Of a stretch of DNA of 64,000 bases, positions 54,837 through 63,853 are shown piece by piece. The stretch is from positions 186,001 to 250,000 of the forward strand of contig NZ_QPEX01000024.1 of NCBI RefSeq assembly GCF_003335505.1, read 5' to 3'. Numbering within the stretch: the first letter of the stretch is position 1; each line of letters begins with the position of its first letter. A program made the position numbers and the translations under genes. The DNA comes from Bremerella cremea (lineage in GTDB: Bacteria > Planctomycetota > Planctomycetia > Pirellulales > Pirellulaceae). The notes beneath the pieces were generated by a model that was not told the DNA's origin, made no database searches, and worked only from the letters and a program-made list of their open reading frames with translations.

Positions 54837-55723
54837 TTCCGATAGGCCGTATGGCACGCGGAACAAGCGGCTTTAACCTTCTTCAGCGAAGCCGTCGCTT
54901 CGTCCGACTTGTCGGTTTCAATCTGCTTCTTCATGTCCAAGATCAACGTCTCAGTATCGGCCAGCATCTGGCGGTACTTCGCGTCGTATTGATCGTCTTC
55001 CAACAGCCGGCCGGATTCGTGCAAACCCTCCTGCAGCAGCAACGCTTGTTGTGCAGGGTCGAGGTCTTGGTGCTCTGGCGGAGCTTTCCAATCTGCCTTC
55101 TGGCAAAGGACCAGGTGATCGTAAACGCGGTCGACCTTCGCCATCGCGGCGGCGAGTGATTCGACTTCGGCAACCTCCACCAGCATAGTCAACTGGGTGG
55201 TAACCGGAACTGGACGAAACTCGGTGATCTCTTTCCACAGCCCTGCGTAGTCGGAACTGGTACCTGCACTGCGCATGAAGTCGAGGGCCTGGGCTTCGGT
55301 CAGAATTCCTCCTTCACGGCAAGCGACCGCTGCAGCGGCTGGTCCACGATGTTTGCCGTGGTGGCAATGAAAGAAAATCTTATCCTGCTGGAAGTCTTCC
55401 ATCACGCGTTTGAGCGAGGCTTGGGCTTCGTCCGAGATGCCGTCGTATCCGATCGGAATATGGACGTAACGCATGCCGTGCTTGCGAGCGTTTTCGATAT
55501 CGGGCTTGGCCCCATCGACCGAGACAATCACGTTCACGCCTAGTTCTTGCAGCGTCTTGAAACCTTCCTCGCCATGGGGCTGGCTGCCGCTAACCACGTG
55601 CGGCGAGACTTTCAGCACGTTGTCAACGCCAGGCAAATGCTCGCCATGGGGCAGCTTGGAAGGGTCTTGGGCATGACAGAGCGAGACAAATGCCAAGAAA
55701 AGCAGTGTAGCAAGGCAGCGCAT
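54833..55723 (-). CDS. Secreted protein-tyrosine-phosphatase-like protein fused to a cytochrome c'-like domain
   Basis: A 296-residue exported protein (signal peptide about 1-18, ends CHAQ). Residues about 30-160 hold a dual-specificity-phosphatase-like domain with the CX5R catalytic loop HCHHGKHRG (C120, R126). The C-terminal 110 residues form helices ending in a heme-binding CSACH (287-291), placed near the end as in cytochrome c'. If heme is attached, this is a phosphatase combined with a heme protein in the periplasm. The domain order is visible in sequence; the activity of either half is unproven. Confidence 0.8.
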   Translation of the reverse strand: MRCLATLLFLAFVSLCHAQDPSKLPHGEHLPGVDNVLKVSPHVVSGSQPHGEEGFKTLQELGVNVIVSVDGAKPDIENARKHGMRYVHIPIGYDGISDEAQASLKRVMEDFQQDKIFFHCHHGKHRGPAAAAVACREGGILTEAQALDFMRSAGTSSDYAGLWKEITEFRPVPVTTQLTMLVEVAEVESLAAAMAKVDRVYDHLVLCQKADWKAPPEHQDLDPAQQALLLQEGLHESGRLLEDDQYDAKYRQMLADTETLILDMKKQIETDKSDEATASLKKVKAACSACHTAYRN

Positions 55724-55826
55724 GAGCTTTATGGGGACAATCGAAGGAGAGAATTGATCAGCAGACGAACGCCCTCAGTCTAGTGAGAACCGTCATCGGA
55801 ATCAAATTCTTTCGCGCGCGAATCGA

Positions 55827-57128
55827 CTACGTTTTCGTTGTCGAATCGGCGTCGAGCTGAACCAAGTTCTGCGGTGCGGCCGGAGGGTTACCTTCCGGAT
55901 GAATCGTAGGCTGCCAGTTTTTGATGTCGAAGTGCTTCGAGTAGGCACCGTAATCGTGGAAAGCGTACTTTTTCAGCAACCAATAAACCCAACTCTTCTC
56001 TGGGATCTCGTTGCCGGGATTGTACTGCGAGGGATTCGATACCAATGCGTCCAACTCTTCATAGGCCGCATGCCGCACGGTGGTATCCTTTGCCTCGTGC
56101 TCTTTGGCAAAGCCGCTCAGCAAATCAGGCCGTTCGAGAATGATGCAGCCACGCGTATTCTTAGCGGCCAGTTCCCGGAAATCGCTGAGGAATTCCGACT
56201 CGTTGAAGACCTGACGCAGCGGGCGTTCGTCGTGGATCGATTCCTTGGCGAACTGAATCACCGGGCAAGGTTCAATGTCGCCGTAAGGGCTGATGTGATG
56301 CGTGAAACCAGTGGCAGCCGGGCACAAAGCATTTCCATCGGCATCGTGATAGGCGTCGATAATCGCGATCGGCTTTTTCACGCGCATCTCGACGACAAAC
56401 TTTCGCACAGCCAACTGCTGCTCTGGAGTAAGGGCCAGGTCGGGGTTCGGTACCGGTCCAACCACGCGGTAGCCGTGATACCAGCAATAGAAAACCCCCA
56501 TTTCAATCAAGCGGTCGATCCATTCTTCCCGCAGCAGATCATCGAAGTTCGATTGGCACAAGCTGGTGCAGACACCTGTCAGCAGCTTGTTATTGATGCA
56601 GTTATGGATACCTTCCATCGACTTACTGTAAACGCCCCCACGTCCACGACGTACGTCGCTAATGATCTCGGTTCCTTCGATACTGATCAAAGGGGTTACG
56701 TTGCCGAGTTTGCGCAGTTCTTTGGCGACTTCGTCGGTAATGAAATGGCCGTTGGTAAAGACTTGAAAGTAAGCGTCCTGATGGCGGCGAAAGATCTCCA
56801 AGATATCGGCGTGCATAAACGGCTCGCCCCCCAGAATCCCGAAGAAGGTATTCCCCATTGCCTTCGCTTCCCCCAGCATTCGGTCCATGGCATCGAGGTC
56901 GATCTTGGCCTGTTTCGCGGAAACGTCGACCCAGCAGCCCTGGCAGCGCAGATTGCAGCTGTTAATAACCGAAATGTACAAAAAGGGTGGAAAGAACTCC
57001 CCTCGCTTGAGGCGGGCCTTGTGCTTCTGAACCGAACGCAGCCCCTTAAAGCCCATCAACCACAGGAACTTGGCGACCAGACGTTTATCGGTTTCCAGCA
57101 GAGCGCGTTTTGCCAGGCGAAAATACAT
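55827..57128 (-). CDS. Radical SAM enzyme with SPASM-like C-terminus
   Basis: A 433-residue radical SAM protein. The cluster cysteines are C58, C62 and C65 (NSCNLRCQGCW), followed by GILGGEPFMH and a later Cys-rich part (CPAATGFTHHISPYGDIEPCP, GCIILERP) suggesting a second cluster or a SPASM-type region. The sequence differs from the roughly 340-residue adenosylhopane synthase HpnH, although a Cys-X3-Cys-X2-Cys with a GGEP follow-up is common to both. It is divergent from the terpene cyclase gene (268 bases apart), so an isoprenoid-lipid substrate is a reasonable guess. Confidence 0.85.
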   Translation of the reverse strand: MYFRLAKRALLETDKRLVAKFLWLMGFKGLRSVQKHKARLKRGEFFPPFLYISVINSCNLRCQGCWVDVSAKQAKIDLDAMDRMLGEAKAMGNTFFGILGGEPFMHADILEIFRRHQDAYFQVFTNGHFITDEVAKELRKLGNVTPLISIEGTEIISDVRRGRGGVYSKSMEGIHNCINNKLLTGVCTSLCQSNFDDLLREEWIDRLIEMGVFYCWYHGYRVVGPVPNPDLALTPEQQLAVRKFVVEMRVKKPIAIIDAYHDADGNALCPAATGFTHHISPYGDIEPCPVIQFAKESIHDERPLRQVFNESEFLSDFRELAAKNTRGCIILERPDLLSGFAKEHEAKDTTVRHAAYEELDALVSNPSQYNPGNEIPEKSWVYWLLKKYAFHDYGAYSKHFDIKNWQPTIHPEGNPPAAPQNLVQLDADSTTKT

Positions 57129-57307
57129 GCATAAACCTTGAGAGGAAAGACGGGCGGCAAGCGATCTATTCTAACGTAAACAATCGTATACGTCAGTTAA
57201 AAGAGAGCAATTCCACGGGTTAGCAGGAACGGCAAAGCTATCTTCCCATCATTCGGTATTCTCTAGCAGGCTCCTATTCAATTGCCGTATTGCTTGTCAA
57301 TAAAGGG

Positions 57308-57337
57308 TTGGAAGTCGGCGCTCGTTGTGCTGATAAT
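57308..57337 (+). promoter_or_regulatory. Candidate promoter for the cyclase operon
   Basis: TTGGAA (57308-57313), an 18-base spacer and GATAAT (57332-57337), 60 bases before the ATG of the cyclase gene. Confidence 0.4.
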
Positions 57338-57396
57338 AGAGACACACCCTCTGACATTGCCCCCGCTGCTTTTGGTCCGCTTGACGGGCCTGACTC

Positions 57397-59259
57397 ATGA
57401 TTGACCCCGCTCGGATTCGCGCAGCTTACGAAATCGCCAAACAAGATCTCTTAAAAGAACGAGATCCCACTGGCCATTGGATTGGCCAGCTGTCGACCTC
57501 TAGCTTGTCCACAGCGACTGCGGTCAGCGCATTACAACTCGCTTTGCGAAATGGCTCACAATCGAGTGGCTCTGACATGCAGTTAATTCGTGGGGGTGTC
57601 GATTACCTACTCTCCCACCAAAACGAAGACGGCGGTTGGGGAGACACCGACCAAAGCTACTCGAACATCGCCACCACCATGCTGACCGTCGCAGCACTGA
57701 CAATCACTGGCGATGCCGAGAAAAACCCAAGTGTCTTTTCAGCAGCGAACCGCTACATCGAGCAAAAAGGGGGAATTCCCGGGTTGCGGGCACGCTATGG
57801 CAAAGACAAGACGTTTGCCGTTCCGATTCTTACCAATCATGCGTTGGCTGGCTTGGTCGACTGGGGCGAGGTCGCTCCCCTTCCCTTTGAAGCCGCCGTG
57901 CTGCCACAATCGTTCTATAAGTTCATCAAGCTGCCGGTCGTCAGCTATGCGATCCCGGCGCTGGTGGGCATTGGTCAGGCCAAGTATTACCACGACAAAC
58001 CTTGGAACCCGCTCGTTCGTTTGATCCGTGGTGCTACATTCCATCCGGCAGCTCAGGTGCTAACAAAAATGCAGCCTGATAGTGGTGGCTATCTTGAAGC
58101 GATTCCGCTCACCAGTTTCGTTGTTATGAGCCTCGCTGCGACCGGTCGAGCCAACAGCCAAGTCGCCCAAAACGGCCTTCGCTTTATCCGTGAGAGCGTT
58201 CGCCCTGACGGTAGTTGGCCGATTGATACGAACCTGGCGACCTGGGTTACCACGCTTTCGATCAATGCGTTATCGGTGCTGCCAGAAGACAACACGCATC
58301 TGACACTAGAATGCCTCGAATGGCTGCTTGCTTGCCAGACTAAAAACGTCCATCCGTTCACAGGGGCCGCGCCCGGGGCATGGGGCTGGACCGATCTGAG
58401 TGGCAGTGTCCCGGACGCCGACGACACCCCAGGTGCCTTGTTAGCGTTGCGACACTTCTACGATCGAGGCGACTTCGATGAATCGGTTCGCCAGCGTATT
58501 CGCACGGCGGCCAAGCATGGCTGCCGCTGGCTCCTCGACCTTCAAAATAGCGATGGCGGCTGGCCCACGTTTTGTCGTGGTTGGGGAACGCAACCGTTCG
58601 ACCGCAGCGGGTGCGATTTAACTGCCCATGTTCTTCGCGGCCTGTTTGCCTGGTACGAAGAACTCGACCAACACGATTACCCGCATCTCTTGAAAGGAAA
58701 GTGGTACCTATTCAATCAGCAAGCGGAAGGATCTTGGCTCCCCTTGTGGTTTGGCAATCAAGACCGGGCCGAAGAAGACAATCCAATATACGGCACAGCC
58801 AAAGTCCTCAACTATTTCCGCGATACCCACGAGTTCGAATATCAATTGACAACGCCTTCTCCACCTTCGCTCGTTCCCAAGAATGCCATCCGCTGGCTGG
58901 CGGCCCAGCAGAATGAAGATGGCGGCTTTGGAGGAGGTAAAGCGATTCTCGCAGCCTCGGAAGGACGCTACGAGAGCACCGTCGAAGAGACCGCATTGGC
59001 CATTGAAGGGCTACTTTGCGACAATAAAGGCTTAGAAAATCACCCTGAGCTAGAAAAAGCCCTCGCTTGGCTTTGCCACCGGGTGGAAGAAAATTCTCAT
59101 GTCGAATGTTCGCCAATCGGTTTTTACTTCTCTAAGCTGTGGTATTATGAAAAGCTCTATCCGCGAATCATGACGGTTAGTGCGTTGGCGTATGCTTGCC
59201 AAGCGGTGAAAGCCGCACCGGCGGCAACGTCTTTAGCGGAAGTGGAAACAGAGAATTGA
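57397..59259 (+). CDS. Class II terpene cyclase (squalene-hopene cyclase-like)
   Basis: A 620-residue cyclase. The acid motif DxDD is DADD at 340-343, and several QW repeats are present (QNEDGGW 75-81, later QNSDGGW and QQNEDGGF). These fit squalene-hopene cyclases or the related tetraprenyl-curcumene (sporulenol-type) cyclases, both about 620-650 residues. The enzyme would protonate a terminal alkene and cyclise a C30 or C35 isoprenoid in the membrane. It is followed after 17 bases by a prenyl-synthase fusion gene. Squalene could come from hpnCDE, 24 kb away. Confidence 0.88.
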   Translation: MIDPARIRAAYEIAKQDLLKERDPTGHWIGQLSTSSLSTATAVSALQLALRNGSQSSGSDMQLIRGGVDYLLSHQNEDGGWGDTDQSYSNIATTMLTVAALTITGDAEKNPSVFSAANRYIEQKGGIPGLRARYGKDKTFAVPILTNHALAGLVDWGEVAPLPFEAAVLPQSFYKFIKLPVVSYAIPALVGIGQAKYYHDKPWNPLVRLIRGATFHPAAQVLTKMQPDSGGYLEAIPLTSFVVMSLAATGRANSQVAQNGLRFIRESVRPDGSWPIDTNLATWVTTLSINALSVLPEDNTHLTLECLEWLLACQTKNVHPFTGAAPGAWGWTDLSGSVPDADDTPGALLALRHFYDRGDFDESVRQRIRTAAKHGCRWLLDLQNSDGGWPTFCRGWGTQPFDRSGCDLTAHVLRGLFAWYEELDQHDYPHLLKGKWYLFNQQAEGSWLPLWFGNQDRAEEDNPIYGTAKVLNYFRDTHEFEYQLTTPSPPSLVPKNAIRWLAAQQNEDGGFGGGKAILAASEGRYESTVEETALAIEGLLCDNKGLENHPELEKALAWLCHRVEENSHVECSPIGFYFSKLWYYEKLYPRIMTVSALAYACQAVKAAPAATSLAEVETEN

Positions 59260-59276
59260 GTTAAGCAACTTTGCCT

Positions 59277-61124
59277 ATGCCTTCCCCCTCTCAGCCTGAA
59301 ACCAACGGTGGTGCCACGAAGCGGGTCTCCCGCCGTCGTAAAACGGCCCATCTAAAACACGTTCCCGATCGCTTGGCCCTGCGCGAAGAGATCCGAGATC
59401 GTTGTTACCAGATCTGCGAGAAGCTCGACAAGTCGCGTCCTCTCTCGAAGGATGAGATGGAGAAGATCGTTCGTCGCCTGCTGGCCGATATGGAGCTGTC
59501 GGAGTCTTACGTCGGCTGGACGATGGTGATAATGGCTTCAGCCTTTTGGCGCGATCAGGTTTCTGCCATTCCGCCGGAACGCCGTTTATTTCTGCTGCCG
59601 CATTGCCTAAAACATGCCGAGGGCTGCCCAGCCGATTACGACCAATTCGGGCTCGATTGCAAAACGTGTGGCGCTTGCAGCATTGCCGATTATCGCACAC
59701 AAGCCGAAGAACTCGGCTACCGCGTGCTGGTCGCCGAAGGCTCGCCTATCGTAATGAAGATCTTGGTCAGCGGCTATGTCGATGCCGTAGTCGGTGTCGC
59801 CTGCTTAAACGTACTGGAAAAGGCGTTCGACAAAATCTTGCTGGCCGGCATTCCCTGCATGGCCGTGCCGCTCCACTCCAGCGATTGCCGCAACACGTCG
59901 GTCGACGAGCAGTGGGTCTTCGATATGATCCACCTCCCCCATCGCGAACCTCAGCAAAAAACGGCGACCTACGTTCACCTGATGCGGGCCGCTCAAGAGA
60001 TGTTCGAGCGGGAAGAGCTAACCCGCTTGATCGCTCCTCAACGTCAAACCGAAGCCACCGCCCATGCGAAGCTGGCCGACCTGCCCAACCTCGACCCGAT
60101 CGGCGCGACCGAACAACTAGCAATCGACTTCATCGGACGTGGGGGAAAATATTCCCGACCATTCACTACGCTGGCCGTATACGATTCGCTGACCGGCGGA
60201 CACGGAACCACCGCCAATGGCGCTGCCCACGTAGCCGAGTATTCGGATGCCGTCAAACGGGGTGCCCTGGCAATCGAAACGTTCCACAAAGCTTCGCTGG
60301 TCCACGACGACATCGAAGACGACGATGAATATCGCTACGGCGAGCCCACAGTTCACCGCCAGTTTGGTATTTCGACGGGGATCAATCTGGGCGACTACAT
60401 GATCGGACTCGGCTATCGCCTGGTCAGCCGCGAAGTAAAAACGCTCGGGGCTGGGGTAGTCGCTAAAATTGTCGATCACTTGGCCGAAGCCCACATGCGG
60501 TTGTCAGAAGGGCAAGGCGCTGAACTGATGTGGCGTGATTCCGCCAGCAAAGAGTTGACTCCGATCGATGCTTTGAAAATATATGCGTTGAAAACTTCTC
60601 CTGCGTTTGAAGCGGCCCTGCACTGCGGGATCGCCTTGGCACAGACAACGGAACAGTATCGCGAAGAAATGCGTAAGTTTGCCCGCCACGTCGGTGTTGC
60701 TTTTCAGATCCTGAACGACCTGAAAGACTGGCTGGGGGATTCGGACAATAAGCTTTCTGCAGGCAACGACATCATCGGCGGACGCCCAACCGTATTGTGG
60801 GCACTCGCCCTGCAAAACTTGAAAGACGATCGCAAAGCGGAACTCATTCAAGTTGCCAACGCCCCAGACTTGACCGCCCACGCCAAGATTCAACGCGTCC
60901 GCAGCTTGTACCTGGAAGGGGGCGTTTTTGATGCCGCCGAACAGTTGGTGGAAAAATATCGCGCAAAAGCAGAAGAAATTGCCGACGGTATCGAACCCGA
61001 ATCGTTCCGCCGATTGTTGTATTATCTAGTCGATTCGATTTTAGAAACCACAGACAACCACAAACCGACCATCGTAATTCCGACCACCACGTTGGAGTTT
61101 CCCTTGGCCGCACCGACTTCGTAG
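59277..61124 (+). CDS. DUF116::polyprenyl diphosphate synthase fusion
   Basis: A 615-residue protein, started at the ATG at 59277 (a TTG lies two codons earlier). The N-terminal part (about 40-235) is DUF116-like with a cluster of cysteines (C110, C117, C128, C131, C134, C176, C194, C204) that could bind metal or an Fe-S cluster. The C-terminal part (about 275-590) is an E-type polyprenyl diphosphate synthase with first Asp-rich motif DDIED at 344-348 and a second motif NDLKD (480-484), where the usual first Asp is Asn. It could extend allylic diphosphates for the adjacent cyclase. The fusion is the striking feature. Confidence 0.85.
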   Translation: MPSPSQPETNGGATKRVSRRRKTAHLKHVPDRLALREEIRDRCYQICEKLDKSRPLSKDEMEKIVRRLLADMELSESYVGWTMVIMASAFWRDQVSAIPPERRLFLLPHCLKHAEGCPADYDQFGLDCKTCGACSIADYRTQAEELGYRVLVAEGSPIVMKILVSGYVDAVVGVACLNVLEKAFDKILLAGIPCMAVPLHSSDCRNTSVDEQWVFDMIHLPHREPQQKTATYVHLMRAAQEMFEREELTRLIAPQRQTEATAHAKLADLPNLDPIGATEQLAIDFIGRGGKYSRPFTTLAVYDSLTGGHGTTANGAAHVAEYSDAVKRGALAIETFHKASLVHDDIEDDDEYRYGEPTVHRQFGISTGINLGDYMIGLGYRLVSREVKTLGAGVVAKIVDHLAEAHMRLSEGQGAELMWRDSASKELTPIDALKIYALKTSPAFEAALHCGIALAQTTEQYREEMRKFARHVGVAFQILNDLKDWLGDSDNKLSAGNDIIGGRPTVLWALALQNLKDDRKAELIQVANAPDLTAHAKIQRVRSLYLEGGVFDAAEQLVEKYRAKAEEIADGIEPESFRRLLYYLVDSILETTDNHKPTIVIPTTTLEFPLAAPTS

Positions 61125-61254
61125 CTCACTCGCTAAATCAACAAAAAGCTCGCTTCACCTTCCGCCTAGCCCACCCCACGTCAGGCAACGAAGCGTCAAA
61201 CAACCTGTTGGCCACCTCAAGTTTCGTCCACTTTCCCGAAGCAAAGGAAACGAC

Positions 61255-61800
61255 GTGAATTCCTCTCGCCATACGATGCCTGAGTTAAGCCAATTGATTG
61301 CGTTGTTCTACGCCCAGCCTGAAAAGCTCGGCCAATTCGAGGAAGTCTCGGCAGAAAAAACGCCCCCTCCCTTCCGTCAGCTTCTCGCCCATAACGAGCA
61401 CATGACGGTTACCGTCGAGAAGTTCCACGGCTGCAATGTCGACGTCAAAGTCTTAGAAACACGCAATGCCGGCAACTTCTATTCACGCAAAATCTTGCTC
61501 ACCCGACAACGTGACGGCAAGGTCGTTCAATACGGAATTGTCCGCCTCAACTGCGATTACCTCGACGATGAACCCGCCAACGAAATCAAAAGCGAACGCA
61601 TTCCCCTGGGACGCGTGCTGATCCAACACAACGTGCTCCGCGAAGTCCAACTGACCAGCCTCTGGCATGTACAGCCTGCCGCAGAACTGCGTGAACTAAT
61701 GGGCCTGCAGCCGCAGGAAACCGTCTACGGCCGGACCGCGTTGATCTACTGCAACGGCGAACCAGCGGTCGAACTGCTAGAGATCGTCACCCGCGACTAG
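61255..61800 (+). CDS. Chorismate-lyase-like (DUF98/UbiC-type) protein
   Basis: A 181-residue protein starting at GTG with GGA upstream. The pattern PPFRQLLAHNEHMTVTVE near residues 37-54 is characteristic of the DUF98/chorismate lyase-like superfamily. The second half (REVQLTSLWHVQP, YGRTALIYCNGEPAVELLEIV) fits the same fold. UbiC-type members make 4-hydroxybenzoate from chorismate; DUF98 members often have unknown chemistry. It lies 130 bases after the prenyl-synthase fusion in the same direction. A hairpin terminator follows. Confidence 0.75.
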   Translation: MNSSRHTMPELSQLIALFYAQPEKLGQFEEVSAEKTPPPFRQLLAHNEHMTVTVEKFHGCNVDVKVLETRNAGNFYSRKILLTRQRDGKVVQYGIVRLNCDYLDDEPANEIKSERIPLGRVLIQHNVLREVQLTSLWHVQPAAELRELMGLQPQETVYGRTALIYCNGEPAVELLEIVTRD

Positions 61801-61838
61801 TCACTTTCACCAACACAAGTGCATCAGTGCCCCAAGTA

Positions 61839-61869
61839 ACATGCTCTCGTTTAGTTGAGCATGTCTTTT
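61839..61869. terminator. Bidirectional hairpin terminator
   Basis: ACATGCTC (61839-61846) pairs perfectly with GAGCATGT (61857-61864), followed by CTTTT. It lies between the convergent chorismate-lyase-like and FAD-oxidoreductase genes. Confidence 0.65.
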
Positions 61870-61925
61870 CCGTTTCGCCTGCTCCACGAAGACGTGAATG
61901 TGGCACCTGAGCTCTGCTTGGCCAG

Positions 61926-63320
61926 CTAAGCAGCGGGCTGTCTTTGCCGCGTTAGTTCCGCTTCCACTTCTTTCCACGCCACATCTTGCGGCAGACAGGC
62001 ATTTTTCGCGGCAAGTGCTGAAGTGATGCCGGCGGCTTCTCCCATCGCTACGGCGTTGCCGGTCACGCGGTAACTGGCATGGGCGAAGAAATCGCCGCTG
62101 ATACATCGACCTGCCATCATTAGGCCATCGACATCGCGGGCGATTAAAGCCCGCAACGGAATATCAAACGGCTTCGCTTTGACGCCTTCGTTATGGTAAG
62201 CCGCCTTCTTGTTGGCCTCGAAGGTGGCAGCATGAATATCGACACCGAATTCCGAACGACAAATCGCATCTTCGTGCCGTGCCCCCAAGCGGACATCGTC
62301 TACCGTCACGAAGTAACGTCCTTTGATGCGTCGCCCATCCCGCACGCCAATTTGCTCGGCAGTGGTCACCAGTTTGCAATCCTTCCATGCGCCTCCTTGG
62401 CTACGCAGCCCTCGGGCAATTTCGTAGAGCTCGCGGCGGGCTCGGATGGTCGCTTCAGTCACTGCAGCGGCATCGAAGGGACGCACGCCATACTCGTGAT
62501 TCATCATCACGGCTGCGACCGCTCCTCCCAAATACCACAGCGTTGGCTTAGCATAAGATGGATCTCGTCCAGCGGCCTGGATGAACTCGCGGAACCGATC
62601 TTTCGTTTGCCCTCCCTTCAGCCGGTCGAACTGCTGCAGAGCTTCCGGACTGGCTGTGATGATGCCCATGAGCGACATCGGCTGACAGGGGCAATCTTGA
62701 TCTCGACCGAATTCCCACTCGCAGCCAGCCAAAGCGCCGACGTCGCCGTCGCCAGACGTATCGATCACCGTGTTAGCACGCCAAGCCTGACGCCCCGACT
62801 TTGATTCGGTGATTACGCCTCGCACTCGATTGGAAGCATTTTTTTCGACCGCAACAACGCGAGTGTGATACTGCACACCGATTTTGTTTTCGTCGCACAT
62901 CTGCTCGAGCAGTACTTTCATGCTCTCGACATCGTACACATAGTTCTTCGGCCCGCTTTGGCGCTGAGCGTCCATTTCTTTCAGCCGCTGGGGCAGTTCG
63001 GCATTCAGCCCTGGTTTTTCGGCATCCATCACGTACGAAAGCATCCCGCTCGTCCAGACGCCTCCCAAACAACCGTGAGCCTCTAAGATTTTCACGGAAA
63101 CCCCGGTTCTGGCCGCGCTAATGGCGGCCGCAATCCCCGCCGGGCCGCCACCACAAACCAGCACATCCGTAGTCCCAGCCACGGGAATCGTTCGTGCCGC
63201 TTCGGCCACTTGATCCAGGCCATCTTTCTTTTCGGTATCAGCCGCACGTAGCGCAGCTGGCAGCATAATGCCTGACAAGGAAGCCGCAAGAACTTGGCGA
63301 CGCGAGACGGACTGGGGCAT
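61926..63320 (-). CDS. Tat-exported FAD-dependent oxidoreductase
   Basis: A 464-residue flavoprotein (FAD_oxidored type). The N-terminus has a twin-arginine signal (SRRQVLAAS, then a hydrophobic core ending ALRAA), so it is exported folded with FAD. The dinucleotide-binding motif is VCGGGPAGIAAAISAARTG (about 55-73), and VIDTSGDGDVGALAGCEWEFG is a family block. Substrates of these periplasmic enzymes are unknown; they are common in planctomycetes. It is a single-gene unit, divergent from the symporter operon. Confidence 0.85.
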   Translation of the reverse strand: MPQSVSRRQVLAASLSGIMLPAALRAADTEKKDGLDQVAEAARTIPVAGTTDVLVCGGGPAGIAAAISAARTGVSVKILEAHGCLGGVWTSGMLSYVMDAEKPGLNAELPQRLKEMDAQRQSGPKNYVYDVESMKVLLEQMCDENKIGVQYHTRVVAVEKNASNRVRGVITESKSGRQAWRANTVIDTSGDGDVGALAGCEWEFGRDQDCPCQPMSLMGIITASPEALQQFDRLKGGQTKDRFREFIQAAGRDPSYAKPTLWYLGGAVAAVMMNHEYGVRPFDAAAVTEATIRARRELYEIARGLRSQGGAWKDCKLVTTAEQIGVRDGRRIKGRYFVTVDDVRLGARHEDAICRSEFGVDIHAATFEANKKAAYHNEGVKAKPFDIPLRALIARDVDGLMMAGRCISGDFFAHASYRVTGNAVAMGEAAGITSALAAKNACLPQDVAWKEVEAELTRQRQPAA

Positions 63321-63628
63321 GGATGAACTCTCGAATGCAAGGAAGAGTCAGCAGCAAGAATAGGCAGTTACCCTCAATCGGAGGGGCACCCTAGTCTAAC
63401 GCAGTCGAGCGAGAATCTCCAAGGCATTTTCACCAAAAGCTGGAAAGCCAAACGCCCCTTTCTCCACCGCTTACTTGCACCATCTCGGCGATTAAATCAG
63501 AAGAAAGAGTGCCGATAATCGTCTGGTAACTTGCTTTCAGGCCGTTTAGAATGAGCCCGATAGTTGTTCAACCAACTGTCTTTGCAACGTGTTTTCCCGC
63601 CCCACTCAAGCTCGAAGGCCGCTCTCCC
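63321..63628. other. Divergent intergenic region, FAD oxidoreductase / symporter
   Basis: About 308 bases with no supported gene. An upstream in-frame extension of the next coding region is open here but has no evidence. No clear promoter is visible. Confidence 0.5.
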
Positions 63629-63853
63629 ATGAGATATGTGGTATGGCTACTGGTCGTAGCCCTCATCATTCTTCGCCAGGACCTCTGGCTTTGGAACAAC
63701 GGAACGCTCGTCTGGGGCTTCATGCCGATTACTTTGCTGTGGCAAGCCGGGATCTCGATCGCCGCGTCCATTGTCTGGTTCCTGGCAACCATCTTTGCCT
63801 GGCCGACAGATCTGATCGAAGAAGTGCAGCGTGAATCGGAGGAAGGCGAATAA
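63629..63853 (+). CDS. Small membrane subunit (DUF3311-like) of a solute symporter
   Basis: A 74-residue protein with two TM helices (about 3-18 and 30-56), starting at the ATG at 63629. Such DUF3311-like small proteins are commonly encoded just before sodium:solute symporter genes, and here the next ATG overlaps the stop (TAATG). It is probably a symporter accessory subunit. An alternative start at 63551 is open but adds no hydrophobic core. Confidence 0.75.
   Translation: MRYVVWLLVVALIILRQDLWLWNNGTLVWGFMPITLLWQAGISIAASIVWFLATIFAWPTDLIEEVQRESEEGE

Noticed and set aside
55827..57128. Assignment of the radical SAM gene as hpnH
   Set aside because: The length and C-terminal cysteine pattern differ from HpnH as I know it. 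Proximity to the cyclase alone is not enough.
55899..57134. A 411-residue open frame on the plus strand
   Set aside because: It is fully antisense to the radical SAM gene, whose Cys and GGEP motifs are intact on the minus strand. Its residues show no family pattern.
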